Of a stretch of DNA of 64,000 nt, positions 29,719 through 43,652 are shown one piece after another. The translations under genes and the position numbers were made by a program. The notes under the pieces are model-generated. The model was not told where the DNA came from. It ran no database searches and worked only from the letters and a program-made list of their open reading frames with translations. Origin of the DNA: Dyella thiooxydans (GTDB lineage: Bacteria > Pseudomonadota > Gammaproteobacteria > Xanthomonadales > Rhodanobacteraceae); NCBI RefSeq assembly GCF_001641285.1, contig NZ_CP014841.1, forward strand, positions 2,046,001-2,110,000. The letters run 5' to 3'. The number at the start of each line of letters is the position of its first letter. Within the stretch, counting starts at the first letter, position 1.

Positions 29719-30363
29719 TTACTTCTTGTCGCCAGCCGGCTTCTCTTCGCCCTCGGCGGCGGCCGGGGCCTCTTCGGCCTCTTCCTTCACCGTGTTGGCG
29801 GTGACCACGGCGATGTCGTGGTCGGCGCCCAGCGACAGGGCCGGGATCTCCACACCCTTCGGCAGCTTGATCTGCGAGAGGTGGATGATCTGGCCCGGCT
29901 TCAGGTCGGCCAGATCGATCTCGACGAACTCCGGCAGGTCCTTCGGCAGGCAGGACACTTCCAGCTCGGTCAGGTTGTGCGAGACCACCACGCCGGAGGT
30001 CTTGCCGGCCGGGGACTTCTCCTGGTTCAGGAAGTGCAGCGGCACGCTGACGCGCACGGCAGCATTCTCGTCGATGCGCAGGAAGTCCATGTGCAGCATC
30101 TGCTGCTTGTACGGATGCTTCTGCCAGTCACGCACCAGCACCTTCTGCACGGCGCCGTCGATGTTCAGGTCGAGCACCGAGGAGAAGAACCACTCGTGCT
30201 TGGCGGCGAGCAGGATGGTGTTGTGCTCGATCTGGATGCTCTGCGGCGGCAGCTTGCCACCGTAGACGACGGCCGGCACGTACGACGCACGACGCAGGCG
30301 GCGGCTCGCACCTTTCCCCTCGTCCTTGCGGCTCTCGGCCTTGATTTCATGGGTCTGAGACAT
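29719..30363 (-). CDS. rplY: 50S ribosomal protein L25/general stress protein Ctc
   Basis: 5S rRNA-binding protein. The 214-residue product is the long two-domain (TL5/Ctc) type: N-terminal L25 domain with GKGASRRLRRASYVPAVVYGG and C-terminal beta domain LPEFVEIDLADLKPGQIIHLSQI, plus an acidic/Lys tail. AAGGTG lies six bases before the ATG. It sits between prs and pth. Confidence 0.96.
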   Translation of the reverse strand: MSQTHEIKAESRKDEGKGASRRLRRASYVPAVVYGGKLPPQSIQIEHNTILLAAKHEWFFSSVLDLNIDGAVQKVLVRDWQKHPYKQQMLHMDFLRIDENAAVRVSVPLHFLNQEKSPAGKTSGVVVSHNLTELEVSCLPKDLPEFVEIDLADLKPGQIIHLSQIKLPKGVEIPALSLGADHDIAVVTANTVKEEAEEAPAAAEGEEKPAGDKK

Positions 30364-30506
30364 GGTTTACACCTTGGGTTGGGAATGCCGCCTTGCGGCG
30401 GCCGGGTGACTTCCCCGCGACCAGGGAAGACATTTATCTCTACGCGGCGTCCATGCCGCGAAAAGCACCGATCAAGACCGTCCATCCTGGACGGACATTT
30501 CAATCG
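30364..30506 (-). other. prs-rplY spacer with three hairpins
   Basis: After prs the minus strand carries CCGTCCA/TGGACGG, then CGCGGC/GCCGCG, then GCCGCC/GGCGGC just above the rplY ribosome-binding site. None has a real U-tract. They may attenuate or regulate rplY, but I cannot assign a role. Confidence 0.35.
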
Positions 30507-31466
30507 TCAATCCACGTACAGCGAGCTCACCGATTCGCCGAAGGCGATGCGGCGGATCGTCTCGGCCAGCAGCTCGGCGACCGAGAGCTGGCGGATCTTC
30601 GCGCAGGCCTGCGCCTCGGGGCGCAACGGCAGCGTGTTGGTGACCACCAGCTGGTCCAGCTGCGAGCCCTCGACGTTGCGGATCGCCGCGCCGGACAGCA
30701 CCGGATGCACGCAGTACGCCACCACCTTGCGCGCGCCGCGCTCCTTCAGCGCCGCAGCGGCCGCGCAGAGCGTGCCGGCAGTGTCGACGATGTCATCCAC
30801 CAGCACGCAGGTCTTGCCGTCGACGTCGCCGATGATGTTCATCACCGTGGCCACGTTGGCCTTCGGGCGGCGCTTGTCGATGATCGCCAGGTCGGCATCG
30901 TCCAGCCGCTTGGCCAGCGCGCGAGCACGTACCACGCCGCCGACGTCCGGGCTGACCACGATCAAATCGTCCATCGCGAAGTTGCGCCAGATGTCGGCCA
31001 GCAGGATCGGCGAGGCGTAGACGTTGTCGACCGGGATGTCGAAGAAGCCCTGGATCTGGTCGGCATGCAGGTCGACGGTGAGCACGCGGTCCACGCCGAC
31101 GGTACCGATCAGCTTGGCCACCATCTTCGCCGTGATCGGCACGCGCGCCGAGCGCGGGCGACGGTCCTGGCGGGCGTAGCCGAAGTACGGGATCACCGCG
31201 GTCACGCTGGTCGCCGACGCCCGCTTGAGCGCATCGACCAGGGTCAGCAACTCGAACAGGTTCTCCGCGCTCGGCGCACCGGTCGGCTGCAGCACGAACA
31301 CTTCCTGCCGGCGGACGTTCTCCTCGATCTCGATCTGCACCTCGCCATCGCTGAAGGTGCCGACCAGGGCTTTGCCCAGCGGGATGCCCAGGCGATGCGC
31401 CACGTCCTCGGCGAGCGCGCGGTGCGCGTTGCCGGTAAAGAGCATCGGGCTAGCTGACGTGTCCAC
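30507..31466 (-). CDS. prs: Ribose-phosphate pyrophosphokinase
   Basis: Makes PRPP from ribose 5-phosphate and ATP for nucleotides, His and Trp. I choose the GTG at 31466 (AGAGGA seven bases upstream), giving 319 residues; the longer frame overlaps tRNA-Gln. Motifs: [21 protein letters not shown], the ATP-site [17 protein letters not shown], and the PRPP loop [12 protein letters not shown]. It follows tRNA-Gln. Confidence 0.96.
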   Translation of the reverse strand: MDTSASPMLFTGNAHRALAEDVAHRLGIPLGKALVGTFSDGEVQIEIEENVRRQEVFVLQPTGAPSAENLFELLTLVDALKRASATSVTAVIPYFGYARQDRRPRSARVPITAKMVAKLIGTVGVDRVLTVDLHADQIQGFFDIPVDNVYASPILLADIWRNFAMDDLIVVSPDVGGVVRARALAKRLDDADLAIIDKRRPKANVATVMNIIGDVDGKTCVLVDDIVDTAGTLCAAAAALKERGARKVVAYCVHPVLSGAAIRNVEGSQLDQLVVTNTLPLRPEAQACAKIRQLSVAELLAETIRRIAFGESVSSLYVD

Positions 31467-31503
31467 GGACAATTCCTCTCGACCTGTAAGGTCCTGGCTT
31501 GAA

Positions 31504-31580
31504 TGGCTGGGGCGGCAGGATTCGAACCTGCGCATGCGGGAATCAAAATCCCGTGCCTTAACCAGCTTGGCGACGCCCCA
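31504..31580 (-). tRNA. tRNA-Gln (TTG)
   Basis: A 77-nt cloverleaf, minus strand: acceptor TGGGGCG/CGCCCCA, anticodon TTG in TTTTGAT, T-arm GCAGGTTCGAATCCTGC, discriminator G and encoded CCA (31504-31506). It lies between the ispE fusion and prs, as in related genomes. Confidence 0.96.
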
Positions 31581-31583
31581 GTA

Positions 31584-32987
31584 TTACGTTGTATGCCTCG
31601 CCCGCTCCGTGCGGCGGTGGCGATCCAGCGCACGGTGCAACATCGAACGATCCGCTCCGGAAGCCACCTGGGCGACGAATTCCGCGGGACACCGCGCGGC
31701 AATCGCCATCGCCCGGGTCGGCGAGGGCGTTTCCAGGAACACGCACCCGCCACTGCCGGAAAGTTTCGCCCGCCCGAAACTGCCGAGCCACTCCAGCGCC
31801 GCGTTCACGCGCGGATGGCGCGCGCGTACGACCGGCTCGAAGGCATTCTCGGCGGTTTCGCCCGAAACAAAGGACGAAATTGTCGCCCGGGGGGCATTTC
31901 GTGTCAATTCAGCCGCTTGAAACAGGGCCGCGGTCGGCACGTGCTCGCGCGGGTCCAGCACCACGTAGCTGCGCCGCGGCAGGTCCAGCGGCTGCAGGCG
32001 CTCGCCGATCCCCTCGGCCCAGGCCGAGCGCCCCCGCACGAACACCGGCACGTCGGCCCCCAACCGTCGGCCGAGTTCGGCCAGCGCATCCTCGCCCAGC
32101 CCGGTGCCCCACAGGTGATCGAGCGCCACCAGCACGGTGGCCGCGTCGGAACTGCCGCCGCCCAGGCCGCCGCCCATCGGAATGCGCTTGTCGACCGCGA
32201 TATCGGCGCCCTGCGAGGTGCCGCCGGCCGACTGCAGCAGGCGCGCAGCGCGCACGGTGATGTCCTGCCCGGCGGGCACCCCGGGAATCTCGTTCTCGCG
32301 ACATATCTCGCCGTCGTCGCGCACCCGCAGGCGCACCTCATCGCCCCAGTCGAGCAGGCGGAACACGGTCTGCAGCTCGTGGTATCCGTCGGGCCGGCGT
32401 CCGGTGATGCGCAGGAACAGATTGAGCTTGGCCGGTGCCGGCCAGACGCTCCAGCTGCTCGCATCGAGCGGCGGCAGCGGACGGCTCATGAAGACCCGGA
32501 GGCGGTCGGGAAAGCCGTTTTCGCGGTCGCGGTCGCGCGCGAAAGCGAAGGCCGGATCGTCCTTGTCGACCACGACGAAGCCGTGCCGGGCGTAGAACGG
32601 CGCGTTCCACGGCACGTCGGCCAGCGTACCCAGATCGACCCGGTCGTAACCGGCTGCACGTGCCCAGTCGCAGGCATGCTCCAGCAGCGCGGCGCCGATG
32701 CCGTGGCGGCCGTGCGCCGGCAATACATCCAGCTCACCGATGCCGATGGCCCTGTCCGGCAAGGCATCGTCCAGCCATACGAAGCCGACCGGCTCCCCGC
32801 CGACGGCGGTTCGCGCCACCCACACCACGCCACGGGCGATCGCAGCGTGCAGCAGCTCCGGCGGAATCGCCATATCGGCATAGAACGGCCAGGCCGGGTG
32901 ACCACGAAACAACTGCACGGCCGCGCGCTCGATGGCGCAAAGCGCATCCACCTCGTCCGGTCGGGCACGTTCGATCACTGCGTTCAT
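31584..32987 (-). CDS. ispE: GNAT acetyltransferase fused in frame to IspE (CDP-ME kinase)
   Basis: One open frame of 467 residues from the ATG at 32987. Residues 1-170 are a GNAT N-acetyltransferase with the acetyl-CoA loop AHGRHGIGAALLEHA (91-105). Residues about 178-467 are 4-diphosphocytidyl-2-C-methylerythritol kinase of the MEP isoprenoid pathway, with PAPAKLNLFLRITG (183-196) and the ATP loop PMGGGLGGGSSDAAT. No stop separates them; an internal ATG at 32489 (M167) lies inside the GNAT C-terminus (RVFMSRPL) and could start a separate IspE. IspE is nearly certain, the fused state less so. The GNAT substrate is unknown. A GTG at 33014 is an alternative start. Confidence 0.85.
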   Translation of the reverse strand: MNAVIERARPDEVDALCAIERAAVQLFRGHPAWPFYADMAIPPELLHAAIARGVVWVARTAVGGEPVGFVWLDDALPDRAIGIGELDVLPAHGRHGIGAALLEHACDWARAAGYDRVDLGTLADVPWNAPFYARHGFVVVDKDDPAFAFARDRDRENGFPDRLRVFMSRPLPPLDASSWSVWPAPAKLNLFLRITGRRPDGYHELQTVFRLLDWGDEVRLRVRDDGEICRENEIPGVPAGQDITVRAARLLQSAGGTSQGADIAVDKRIPMGGGLGGGSSDAATVLVALDHLWGTGLGEDALAELGRRLGADVPVFVRGRSAWAEGIGERLQPLDLPRRSYVVLDPREHVPTAALFQAAELTRNAPRATISSFVSGETAENAFEPVVRARHPRVNAALEWLGSFGRAKLSGSGGCVFLETPSPTRAMAIAARCPAEFVAQVASGADRSMLHRALDRHRRTERARHTT

Positions 32988-33056
32988 GGGGGCTCTTGCG
33001 ATGAAGCGGCTCACGGCACGGCGTCCGCGCAGGGCCGATAGCCTAGCTGCTCCGGG

Positions 33057-33659
33057 CTACTTCAGCTGCCAGGACTCAACGAACAAGCGCACCTTGTACG
33101 GTGGTTTGGTCGCGAAGATCTGCACCGGCAGGGCGGGCCGGCGGCTCTGGTCCCAACTCCGGTAATCCACCGTCCAGCCATCCTGCAGCAACAGCGAAGG
33201 CAGATGATCCTCGCCGAAGCGAAGCTCGGCCGGACCACTGTCGGCACGCAGGCCCAGCACCCAGGCACGCAGATCCGACAGCGGCACTTCCCAGCCAAGT
33301 GCCTTGCGCATCAGCGACTCCGCATCCGGACCGCGCAACGGGCCGCCATCCAGGCCCTCGAGCAGGGCACCGTCGGGGCCGCCGGTCAGGCGGAAGCTCT
33401 TGCCGGTGATCGGGGCACGCAACTGGAAGTCGTAATGATCCCCGTCCTGATGCCATTCCAGGCTGCCGCTGCCGCCACTGTGGCCATCGGAAACGCCCAG
33501 GCGACCGCTGAGCGACCAGTGTTCGGTGCCGGCCAGCGCGTGCTCGCGCTGCTGCTGGGCCCGGTACATTGCCGCATCGCCTTTAAGCCGAACGGCAGGG
33601 GCACAGCCCGCGAGCAGGGCCAATGCACCCAGCCCGACCAGGAAACGGGCAGCCCTCAC
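33057..33659 (-). CDS. lolB: Outer-membrane lipoprotein LolB
   Basis: Receives lipoproteins from LolA and inserts them into the outer membrane. It has 200 residues with a lipoprotein signal ending LLAGC (Cys19), then the LolB fold with HWSLSGRLGVSDG, GSGSLEWHQDGDHYDFQLRAP and SFRLTGGPDGALLE. It overlaps the upstream TPR gene by 4 nt and precedes ispE, a conserved lolB-ispE-prs order. Confidence 0.93.
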   Translation of the reverse strand: MRAARFLVGLGALALLAGCAPAVRLKGDAAMYRAQQQREHALAGTEHWSLSGRLGVSDGHSGGSGSLEWHQDGDHYDFQLRAPITGKSFRLTGGPDGALLEGLDGGPLRGPDAESLMRKALGWEVPLSDLRAWVLGLRADSGPAELRFGEDHLPSLLLQDGWTVDYRSWDQSRRPALPVQIFATKPPYKVRLFVESWQLK

Positions 33660-35410
33660 GGCTTCAGCCGCTTGAGCGTGCTGAGCAGGCTGGCGTTGCG
33701 CGGATCGAGCTTGCGCACCTGGTCGAACACATGGTTTGCCTCGTCATGCTGGCCACTCTTCCAGAGCACCTCGCCCAGATGGACGCCGACATCGGCATCC
33801 TGGCGCTGCTTCCAGGCCTGGCGCAGCACCGCGACCGCCTGATCCAGATGCCCCAGCCGATACTGCAGCCAGCCCCAGGAGTCGGCGATGGCCGGATCGT
33901 CCGGCTTGGCCTTGCGCGCCTGCGCGATCAGCTTCTCGGCCTCCGGCAGGTCGCGATTGGCATCGGCCAGGGTGTAGCCCAGCGCATTGCTGGCATCGAC
34001 GTCGTCCGGCTTGAGCTGCAGCAAGCGGCGCAGGTCCGCCACGGCAAGATCGATCTTGCCCGATTCGGCATAGGCCAGCCCACGTCCATACAGCAGCCCG
34101 GGGTCGTCCGGCACCACCTGCAGGGCACGACTGAAGGCGACCTCCGCCTGCGGATAGCGCTGCTCGGTCATGTACAGGTCGGCATCGGCCTCGTAGGCGC
34201 GGCGCAGCTGCCCGGGCTCGTCGAGATAGGCGGTTTCCAGCTGGCCGAGCAGCTCATGCGCTTCGGCCCGCTTGCCCTGCTGGTGCAGGATGATCGCGCT
34301 GCGCAGATCCGCGTCGAAGGCGTGTGGGTCGTCGTCGCCGACCTGGTCGTACCAGTCCAGTGCCGCCTGTTTCATGCCCTGCATCTCGGCCAGTTGGCCG
34401 AGCAGGAAGGTACTGGCGTCGCGGATGTCGGGACTGGCGTTCTTCAGCTGCCGGTACAGCGCCGCCAGCGTCTTGCGGTCATTGGCCTTGGCGGCGAGCG
34501 CTGCGCGCAGATTGTAGATATCCGCACTCTGCTTGCCCGATGCGAGGAATTTTGCGGCCGCCGGGTAGTCCCCGCCCTGTGCCAGCATGGTGGCGTACGC
34601 AAGCCGCAGCCGCGTTTCGCCCGGATGGTCCACGATCGCCTTGTGCAGCAGGCTCTTAGCGCCTTCGCGGTCGCCGGCGCGGAGCATCATCTGCGCCGTC
34701 CAGGCATAGGTGGTCGGCGTATGGAAGCGCTGCACGGCGGCCTTGCCGATGCGCAGCGCATAGTCGCGTCGCCCCAGCCGTTCGCCCAGTTCGCTCATCG
34801 CCAACCAGGCCCGTTCGTCATCGGGCAGGCGTTCCGGCGTGGCCATCGCCTCGAGCAGGCGGGCCGCCTGCGCGGAGTCGCGCGCCCCGACCAGCACGCG
34901 CCCGAAGCGCCGCCAGGCGTCCGGGCCGCCGAGCTTGATCAGCTGCTCGAGCTGCTTCCGGGCCTCGGCGGCGTCCCCACGATCGAGTGCGAGCTGGGCC
35001 CGGCTCTGCGCGAGGTCCGGCGCTGGCGCGCCCAGCGCCTGCCAGCGCGCCAGCGCTTTCTCCGCGGCGACATCGTCATGGACCGCCAGGGCCAGCTCGG
35101 TGGCGCGCTCGGCCACCTGGGCATCGCCGGAGAGCTGGGCCGCTTTGCCGTAGCCGGCCGCGGCCGTCTTGAGGTCGGAGTGGGTCAGCGCCATCTCCGC
35201 GGCCAGCAGCTGGGCCAGCACGTCGTGGTCGGCATCCGGCGTGGCCACCACCATCCGGGCCAGCGGCTGCGGCTCGCCGCGAGGGCTCGCCGGCGCCCCG
35301 CCAGGCCGGACCGCGGCACAACCGGTGGCGGCAAGCGCAAGCCCCCCGGCCACCGCAAAATGCCGCAGTTGCTTGAACTTGGCCCACCCGCTCAGCACAC
35401 TATCGTTCAT
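33656..35410 (-). CDS. TPR-repeat lipoprotein
   Basis: 584 residues from the ATG at 35410 (an ATG ten codons earlier is also possible). A lipoprotein signal with AATGC (Cys31) is followed by an Ala/Leu-rich solenoid of tetratricopeptide units through to the C-terminus, with clear units around EVAFSRALQVVPDDPGLLYGRGLAYAE and DAVAVLRQAWKQR. It probably works in the outer-membrane compartment as a scaffold. It is the first gene of the lolB operon and is transcribed away from hemA. No specific function is recognised. Confidence 0.85.
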   Translation of the reverse strand: MNDSVLSGWAKFKQLRHFAVAGGLALAATGCAAVRPGGAPASPRGEPQPLARMVVATPDADHDVLAQLLAAEMALTHSDLKTAAAGYGKAAQLSGDAQVAERATELALAVHDDVAAEKALARWQALGAPAPDLAQSRAQLALDRGDAAEARKQLEQLIKLGGPDAWRRFGRVLVGARDSAQAARLLEAMATPERLPDDERAWLAMSELGERLGRRDYALRIGKAAVQRFHTPTTYAWTAQMMLRAGDREGAKSLLHKAIVDHPGETRLRLAYATMLAQGGDYPAAAKFLASGKQSADIYNLRAALAAKANDRKTLAALYRQLKNASPDIRDASTFLLGQLAEMQGMKQAALDWYDQVGDDDPHAFDADLRSAIILHQQGKRAEAHELLGQLETAYLDEPGQLRRAYEADADLYMTEQRYPQAEVAFSRALQVVPDDPGLLYGRGLAYAESGKIDLAVADLRRLLQLKPDDVDASNALGYTLADANRDLPEAEKLIAQARKAKPDDPAIADSWGWLQYRLGHLDQAVAVLRQAWKQRQDADVGVHLGEVLWKSGQHDEANHVFDQVRKLDPRNASLLSTLKRLKP

Positions 35411-35509
35411 CTGTTCGCCTGTTTCGGCTGTTTCCGTCATCGCACGCGACGAGCACCAAGCTTAGCCTACGCCGCCGGACACCCTAGTCGCCGAAATGTC
35501 TGCCTCGTC

Positions 35510-36778
35510 ATGCCGCTGATCGCCCTCGGGCTCAACCACCTCACCGCGCCGGTCAACCTGCGCGAGCAGGTGGCTTTCGACGCGGGATCGACCGAGGAGG
35601 CCCTGCGCGAGCTCACCGGCGAACCCGGGGTGGAAGAGGCGATGATCCTGTCCACCTGCAACCGCACCGAACTCTACGTGGGTGTGGCCGACGGCGCCGA
35701 AGACGTACCGCAGGCCTGGCTGAACCGGCATCACCGTCTGACCCCGGGCAAGCTGGACGAGTTCCTCTACCTCCACCGCGACGACGATGCCGTGCGTCAC
35801 ATGTTCCGCGTGGCCACCGGGCTGGATTCGATGGTGCTGGGCGAACCGCAGATCCTCGGCCAGGTGAAGGACGCCTACCAGCAGGCGCGCGAGGCGCGTG
35901 CGCTGAAAGCGCCGCTGGACCGCCTGCTGCAGCACACCTTCGCCGTGGCCAAGCGGGTGCGCACCGATACCCGGATCGGCGCCCATACCGTCTCGGTGGC
36001 ATTCACCGCGGTGCGCCTGGCCGAACAGGTGTTCACCGACCTGAGACAGGCCTGCGTATTGCTGCTCGGCGCGGGCGACACCATCGAACTGGCCGCCCGG
36101 CACCTGGTCGAGAAGCAGGTCAGCCGGCTGATCGTGGCCAACCGCACCCTGGAGAACGCCCACGAGCTGGCCACCCGCCACGGCGGCTACGCGATCGCCC
36201 TGGCCGACCTGCCGCAGCACCTGGCCGAGGCGGACATCGTGATCGCCTCCACCGCGGCGCGGCAGCCGGTGCTGACCCGCGCCATGGTCGAGAAGGCCAT
36301 CGCCGCACGCCGCCGCAAGCCGATGTTCATGGTCGACATCGCGGTACCGCGCGACATCGAGGACAGCGTCGGCACGATGGAGGACGTGTTCCTCTACGGC
36401 ATCGACGACCTGCGCCAGGTGATCGACGACAACCTGCGCTCGCGCGAGGCCGCCGCCCGCGAGGCGGAGGCCATCATCGACCTGCAGGTGGACCGCTACA
36501 TGGCCTGGCGCCGCGCGCTGGGCGTGCGCAACCCGGCGGTGGACATGCGCCACCACGCCGAGGTCTACCGTGACGAGGTGCTGGAGAAGGCACGCGCCAT
36601 GATCGCCCGCGGCAAGTCGCCGGACGAAGCGCTGGCCTTTCTCGCCAACACCCTGACCAACAAGCTGCTGCACCACCCCAGCGCCGCGCTGCGCGAGGCC
36701 GCCCTCAGCGGGGACCTGGACCTGCTGCACGCCGCCGGACGCCTGTACGGCCTGGAGCGCGAGGCCGGCGAGGATTAG
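35510..36778 (+). CDS. hemA: Glutamyl-tRNA reductase
   Basis: Reduces Glu-tRNA(Glu) to glutamate semialdehyde, the first step of C5 haem synthesis. It has 422 residues: [13 protein letters not shown] at 7-19, the catalytic cysteine in STCNRTELY (Cys50), the NADPH domain [17 protein letters not shown], and the C-terminal dimerisation helices. The true start is the ATG at 35510; the frame extends far upstream without homology. It is followed by prfA after 61 nt, the conserved hemA-prfA pair. Confidence 0.95.
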   Translation: MPLIALGLNHLTAPVNLREQVAFDAGSTEEALRELTGEPGVEEAMILSTCNRTELYVGVADGAEDVPQAWLNRHHRLTPGKLDEFLYLHRDDDAVRHMFRVATGLDSMVLGEPQILGQVKDAYQQAREARALKAPLDRLLQHTFAVAKRVRTDTRIGAHTVSVAFTAVRLAEQVFTDLRQACVLLLGAGDTIELAARHLVEKQVSRLIVANRTLENAHELATRHGGYAIALADLPQHLAEADIVIASTAARQPVLTRAMVEKAIAARRRKPMFMVDIAVPRDIEDSVGTMEDVFLYGIDDLRQVIDDNLRSREAAAREAEAIIDLQVDRYMAWRRALGVRNPAVDMRHHAEVYRDEVLEKARAMIARGKSPDEALAFLANTLTNKLLHHPSAALREAALSGDLDLLHAAGRLYGLEREAGED

Positions 36779-36839
36779 CGGCGCGAACGCCCGGCTCCAT
36801 GCCCGTTCGCCCGCCCCACCCTCTGCCTACGCCCCGCCC

Positions 36840-37922
36840 ATGACTCCTTCCATCCGCGCCAAACTCGAAGCCCTCGCCGAACGCCACGAAGAGGTCGGCC
36901 TGCTGCTGGCCCAGCCCGAGGTGATCGGCGACAGCAACCGCTTCCGCGCGCTGTCGCGCGAGTACGCCCAGCTCGAACCGGTCGCCGCCGCGCTGCGCGA
37001 ACACGACCAGGCGCAACGCGAGCTGGCCGAGAGCCGCGCGATGCTGGCCGATCCGGAGCTGAAGGAGATGGCCGCCGACGACGTGGACCGGCTGGAGCAT
37101 CGGCTGGAGGCACTGGACGGCGAGCTGCAGATCCTGCTGCTGCCGACCGACCCGCGCGACGAGGGCAACCTGTTCCTGGAGGTGCGCGCCGGCACCGGCG
37201 GCGACGAGGCGGCGATCTTCGCCGGCGACCTGCTGCGGATGTACCTGCGCTATGCCGAGCGCCGCGGCTGGCGCACCGAGATCGAATCGGCACACCCGGG
37301 CGAACACGGCGGCTACAAGGAGGCCGTGGCGCGGATCGAGGGCAAGGGCGCGTTCTCCCGGCTGAAGTACGAATCAGGCACGCACCGCGTGCAGCGCGTG
37401 CCGGCCACCGAGTCGCAGGGTCGCATCCATACCTCGGCGGCCACCGTGGCGATCATCCCCGACGTGGAAGAGGTCGAGGACATCGCGATCAACCCAGCCG
37501 ACCTGAAGGTGGACACCTTCCGCTCCTCCGGCGCCGGCGGCCAGCACGTCAACAAGACCGACTCGGCGATCCGCATCACCCACCTGCCCACCGGCATGGT
37601 GGTGGAATGCCAGACCGAGCGTTCGCAGCACGCCAACCGCGACAAGGCGATGAAGCGACTGAAGGCGCAGCTGCTCGACGCCGAACGCGCGAAGCAGGCC
37701 GCCGCCGAGGCCGAGTCGCGGCGCCTGCAGGTCGGCTCCGGCGACCGCAGTCAGCGCATCCGCACCTACAACTTCCCGCAGGGCCGGATCACCGACCACC
37801 GCATCAACCTCACCCTCTACCAGTTGCCGGACGTGCTGGAAGGCAACCTGGACGAGCTGGTCGACGCCCTGATGCGCGAGGACCAGGCCGACCAGCTCAA
37901 GGCGCTCACCGGCGCCGGCTGA
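36840..37922 (+). CDS. prfA: Peptide chain release factor 1
   Basis: Terminates translation at UAA and UAG. It has 360 residues, with the stop-codon tripeptide PAT (188-190) in [20 protein letters not shown] and the catalytic GGQ (233-235) in [18 protein letters not shown]. It follows hemA. The usual prmC (methylates the GGQ glutamine) does not follow; ppk2 does. Confidence 0.97.
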   Translation: MTPSIRAKLEALAERHEEVGLLLAQPEVIGDSNRFRALSREYAQLEPVAAALREHDQAQRELAESRAMLADPELKEMAADDVDRLEHRLEALDGELQILLLPTDPRDEGNLFLEVRAGTGGDEAAIFAGDLLRMYLRYAERRGWRTEIESAHPGEHGGYKEAVARIEGKGAFSRLKYESGTHRVQRVPATESQGRIHTSAATVAIIPDVEEVEDIAINPADLKVDTFRSSGAGGQHVNKTDSAIRITHLPTGMVVECQTERSQHANRDKAMKRLKAQLLDAERAKQAAAEAESRRLQVGSGDRSQRIRTYNFPQGRITDHRINLTLYQLPDVLEGNLDELVDALMREDQADQLKALTGAG

Positions 37923-37990
37923 CCGGTGCGGTGACGCGGAACGCCCGCGGCGCGCTACCCTCGCCAGGCCACCCCACCGGAGATCGCCCG

Positions 37991-38758
37991 ATGAAGCGCA
38001 AGGCCTACGAGCAGCAGCTGGAAGCGCTGCAGATCGAGCTGACCGGGGTGCAGCGATGGCTGCGCAAGAGCGGCAAGCGCCTGCTGGTGATCTTTGAAGG
38101 CCGCGACGCGGCCGGCAAGGGCGGCACCATCAAGGCCATCACCGACCGTCTGGACACCCGCGGCTACCGCGTAGTGGCGCTACCCAAACCCGACGAGCGC
38201 GAATCCACCCAGTGGTATTTCCAGCGTTACGTGGCGCACCTGCCGGCGGCCGGCGAGCTCGTGCTGTTCGACCGCAGCTGGTACAACCGCGCAGTGGTCG
38301 AGCCGGCGATGGGCTTCTGCACGCAGGCGCAGTACGCGCAGTTTCTCGACGACTGTCCGGCGTTCGAGCGCATGCTGGCCGACAACGGCATCCTGCTGTT
38401 CAAGTACTGGCTGGCGGTGGACCAGGCCGAACAGGAAGCCCGCTTCGCCGAGCGCGCCGCCGACCCGCTCAAGCGCTGGAAGCTGTCGCCGGTGGATCTG
38501 GCGGCACGCACCAAGTACGCGGAGATCGGTCGTCTGCGCGACGTGATGATGGCGCGCACCCACGCCGCCCACGCGCCGTGGTTCGTGGTCGACTACAACG
38601 ACCAGAAGAAGGGACGGCTCGCCCTGATGCGCCACCTGCTCGACCAGTTGCCCGACGTGCGCGTGCCCGACACCAAGGTGAAGCTACCGAAGCTGCGCGG
38701 CAAACCCAGGCAGGAGAAGCTGGCCGATGCCAGTTTCTGGATTGCGCCGCCGCGCTGA
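37991..38758 (+). CDS. Polyphosphate kinase 2 family protein
   Basis: Transfers phosphate between polyphosphate and nucleotides. It has 255 residues: Walker A FEGRDAAGKGGTIKAI (35-50), Walker B and following LVLFDRSWYNRAVVEPAMG, and the lid region RRWKL-like DPLKRWKLSPVDLAARTKY. The size and single kinase domain fit the short one-domain PPK2 class. Whether it prefers GDP, ADP or NMP cannot be told from the sequence. It starts 68 nt after prfA and converges with acyP. Confidence 0.9.
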   Translation: MKRKAYEQQLEALQIELTGVQRWLRKSGKRLLVIFEGRDAAGKGGTIKAITDRLDTRGYRVVALPKPDERESTQWYFQRYVAHLPAAGELVLFDRSWYNRAVVEPAMGFCTQAQYAQFLDDCPAFERMLADNGILLFKYWLAVDQAEQEARFAERAADPLKRWKLSPVDLAARTKYAEIGRLRDVMMARTHAAHAPWFVVDYNDQKKGRLALMRHLLDQLPDVRVPDTKVKLPKLRGKPRQEKLADASFWIAPPR

Positions 38759-38761
38759 GCC

Positions 38762-39028
38762 TCAGCCGGTGGCGAAGCCGCTGCCGGTCCACTCGATGTC
38801 GGCTTCCCGCCTTACCTGTTCGACCCGGGCGGCGGGCGGACCGCAATGTAGCCACTGCTCCAGCGCATCGATCGCCGCCGGCGCTCCGCAGGCGATCACT
38901 TCCACCCTGCCATCGGCCAGATTGCGCGCGATCCCGGCCAGGCCCAGCGCCAGCGCCTGCTCGCGGGTGCTGGCGCGGTAGAACACGCCCTGCACCCGGC
39001 CACTGACCAGGAAGCGCGCGGCAGCCAC
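38762..39028 (-). CDS. acyP: Acylphosphatase
   Basis: Small enzyme that hydrolyses acyl phosphates. It has 88 residues with the signature GRVQGVFYRAST (catalytic Arg) and RNLADGRVEVIACG (catalytic Asn). The start is a GTG that overlaps the TAG stop of the upstream TlpA-like gene by one base, so the two genes are coupled. Confidence 0.93.
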   Translation of the reverse strand: MAAARFLVSGRVQGVFYRASTREQALALGLAGIARNLADGRVEVIACGAPAAIDALEQWLHCGPPAARVEQVRREADIEWTGSGFATG

Positions 39029-39497
39029 TACTTTGCGTCGGTGATCGCGGCCGCCAGCACGTCGCCGGTGATCGGACCGACGAAGCGCTTGGCCACCGTG
39101 CCGTCCGGCGCGATCAGGTAAGTGGTGGGCAGGCCGCGCGGCTCGTCGAAATCCTTTGGCGGGTTGTCCAGGCCCACCTGGGCGATCGGATAGCTCACCG
39201 GGTGCTTGGCTACGAAGGCCTTGATGTCCGCCAGCGCGCTGTCGTCGTAGGCCAGCCCGATCGCGCTGACGTTCTTGTGCGTGCTGACGAAGTGCGAGAT
39301 GTCAGGCATCTCCTTGATGCAGGGGATGCACCAGGTCGCCCAGAAATTGACGATCACCCAGTGCCCACGCTGTGCCGCCAGGTCATAAGGCTTGCCGTCG
39401 AGTGTGGTGACTTTTAGCGCCGGGGTGGCCGGCATGGCCGCCTGCACGGGTGCAGCGAGGGCCACGGCAAGCACCAGCGCGCAGCGGACGATGAATT

Positions 39498-39501
<4 letters not shown>
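39028..39501 (-). CDS. TlpA-like periplasmic thioredoxin
   Basis: 157 residues. A signal peptide (about 1-22) and a thioredoxin fold with WATWCIPC (Cys58, Cys61), DEPRGLPTTYLIAPDG containing the cis-Pro loop, fit a periplasmic thiol-disulfide reductase of the TlpA/ResA group. It overlaps the end of the YihY-like gene by 4 nt and is coupled to acyP. The partner is unknown. Confidence 0.9.
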
Positions 39502-41847
<2,346 letters not shown>

Positions 41848-41935
41848 AACGCCCGGGCGGGCCGACACCGTCCGCCGCGCCAGCGTCGTCACACGGCATC
41901 CGTATACTCGCCCCGTTTCCCGAACGGAGCCGACC

Positions 41936-43576
<1,641 letters not shown>

Positions 43577-43652
43577 GTCCGGCGCCGGCGCGCTGGGGTT
43601 GCCGGCCGCACGCGGCTAAAATGCCGGTTCGTTCCCCATCGGCGCAGCCAGC

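Noticed and set aside
33623-36778. A 1051-codon plus-strand frame extending hemA upstream
   Set aside because: Homology begins only at the ATG at 35510; the upstream part is antisense to the TPR lipoprotein.
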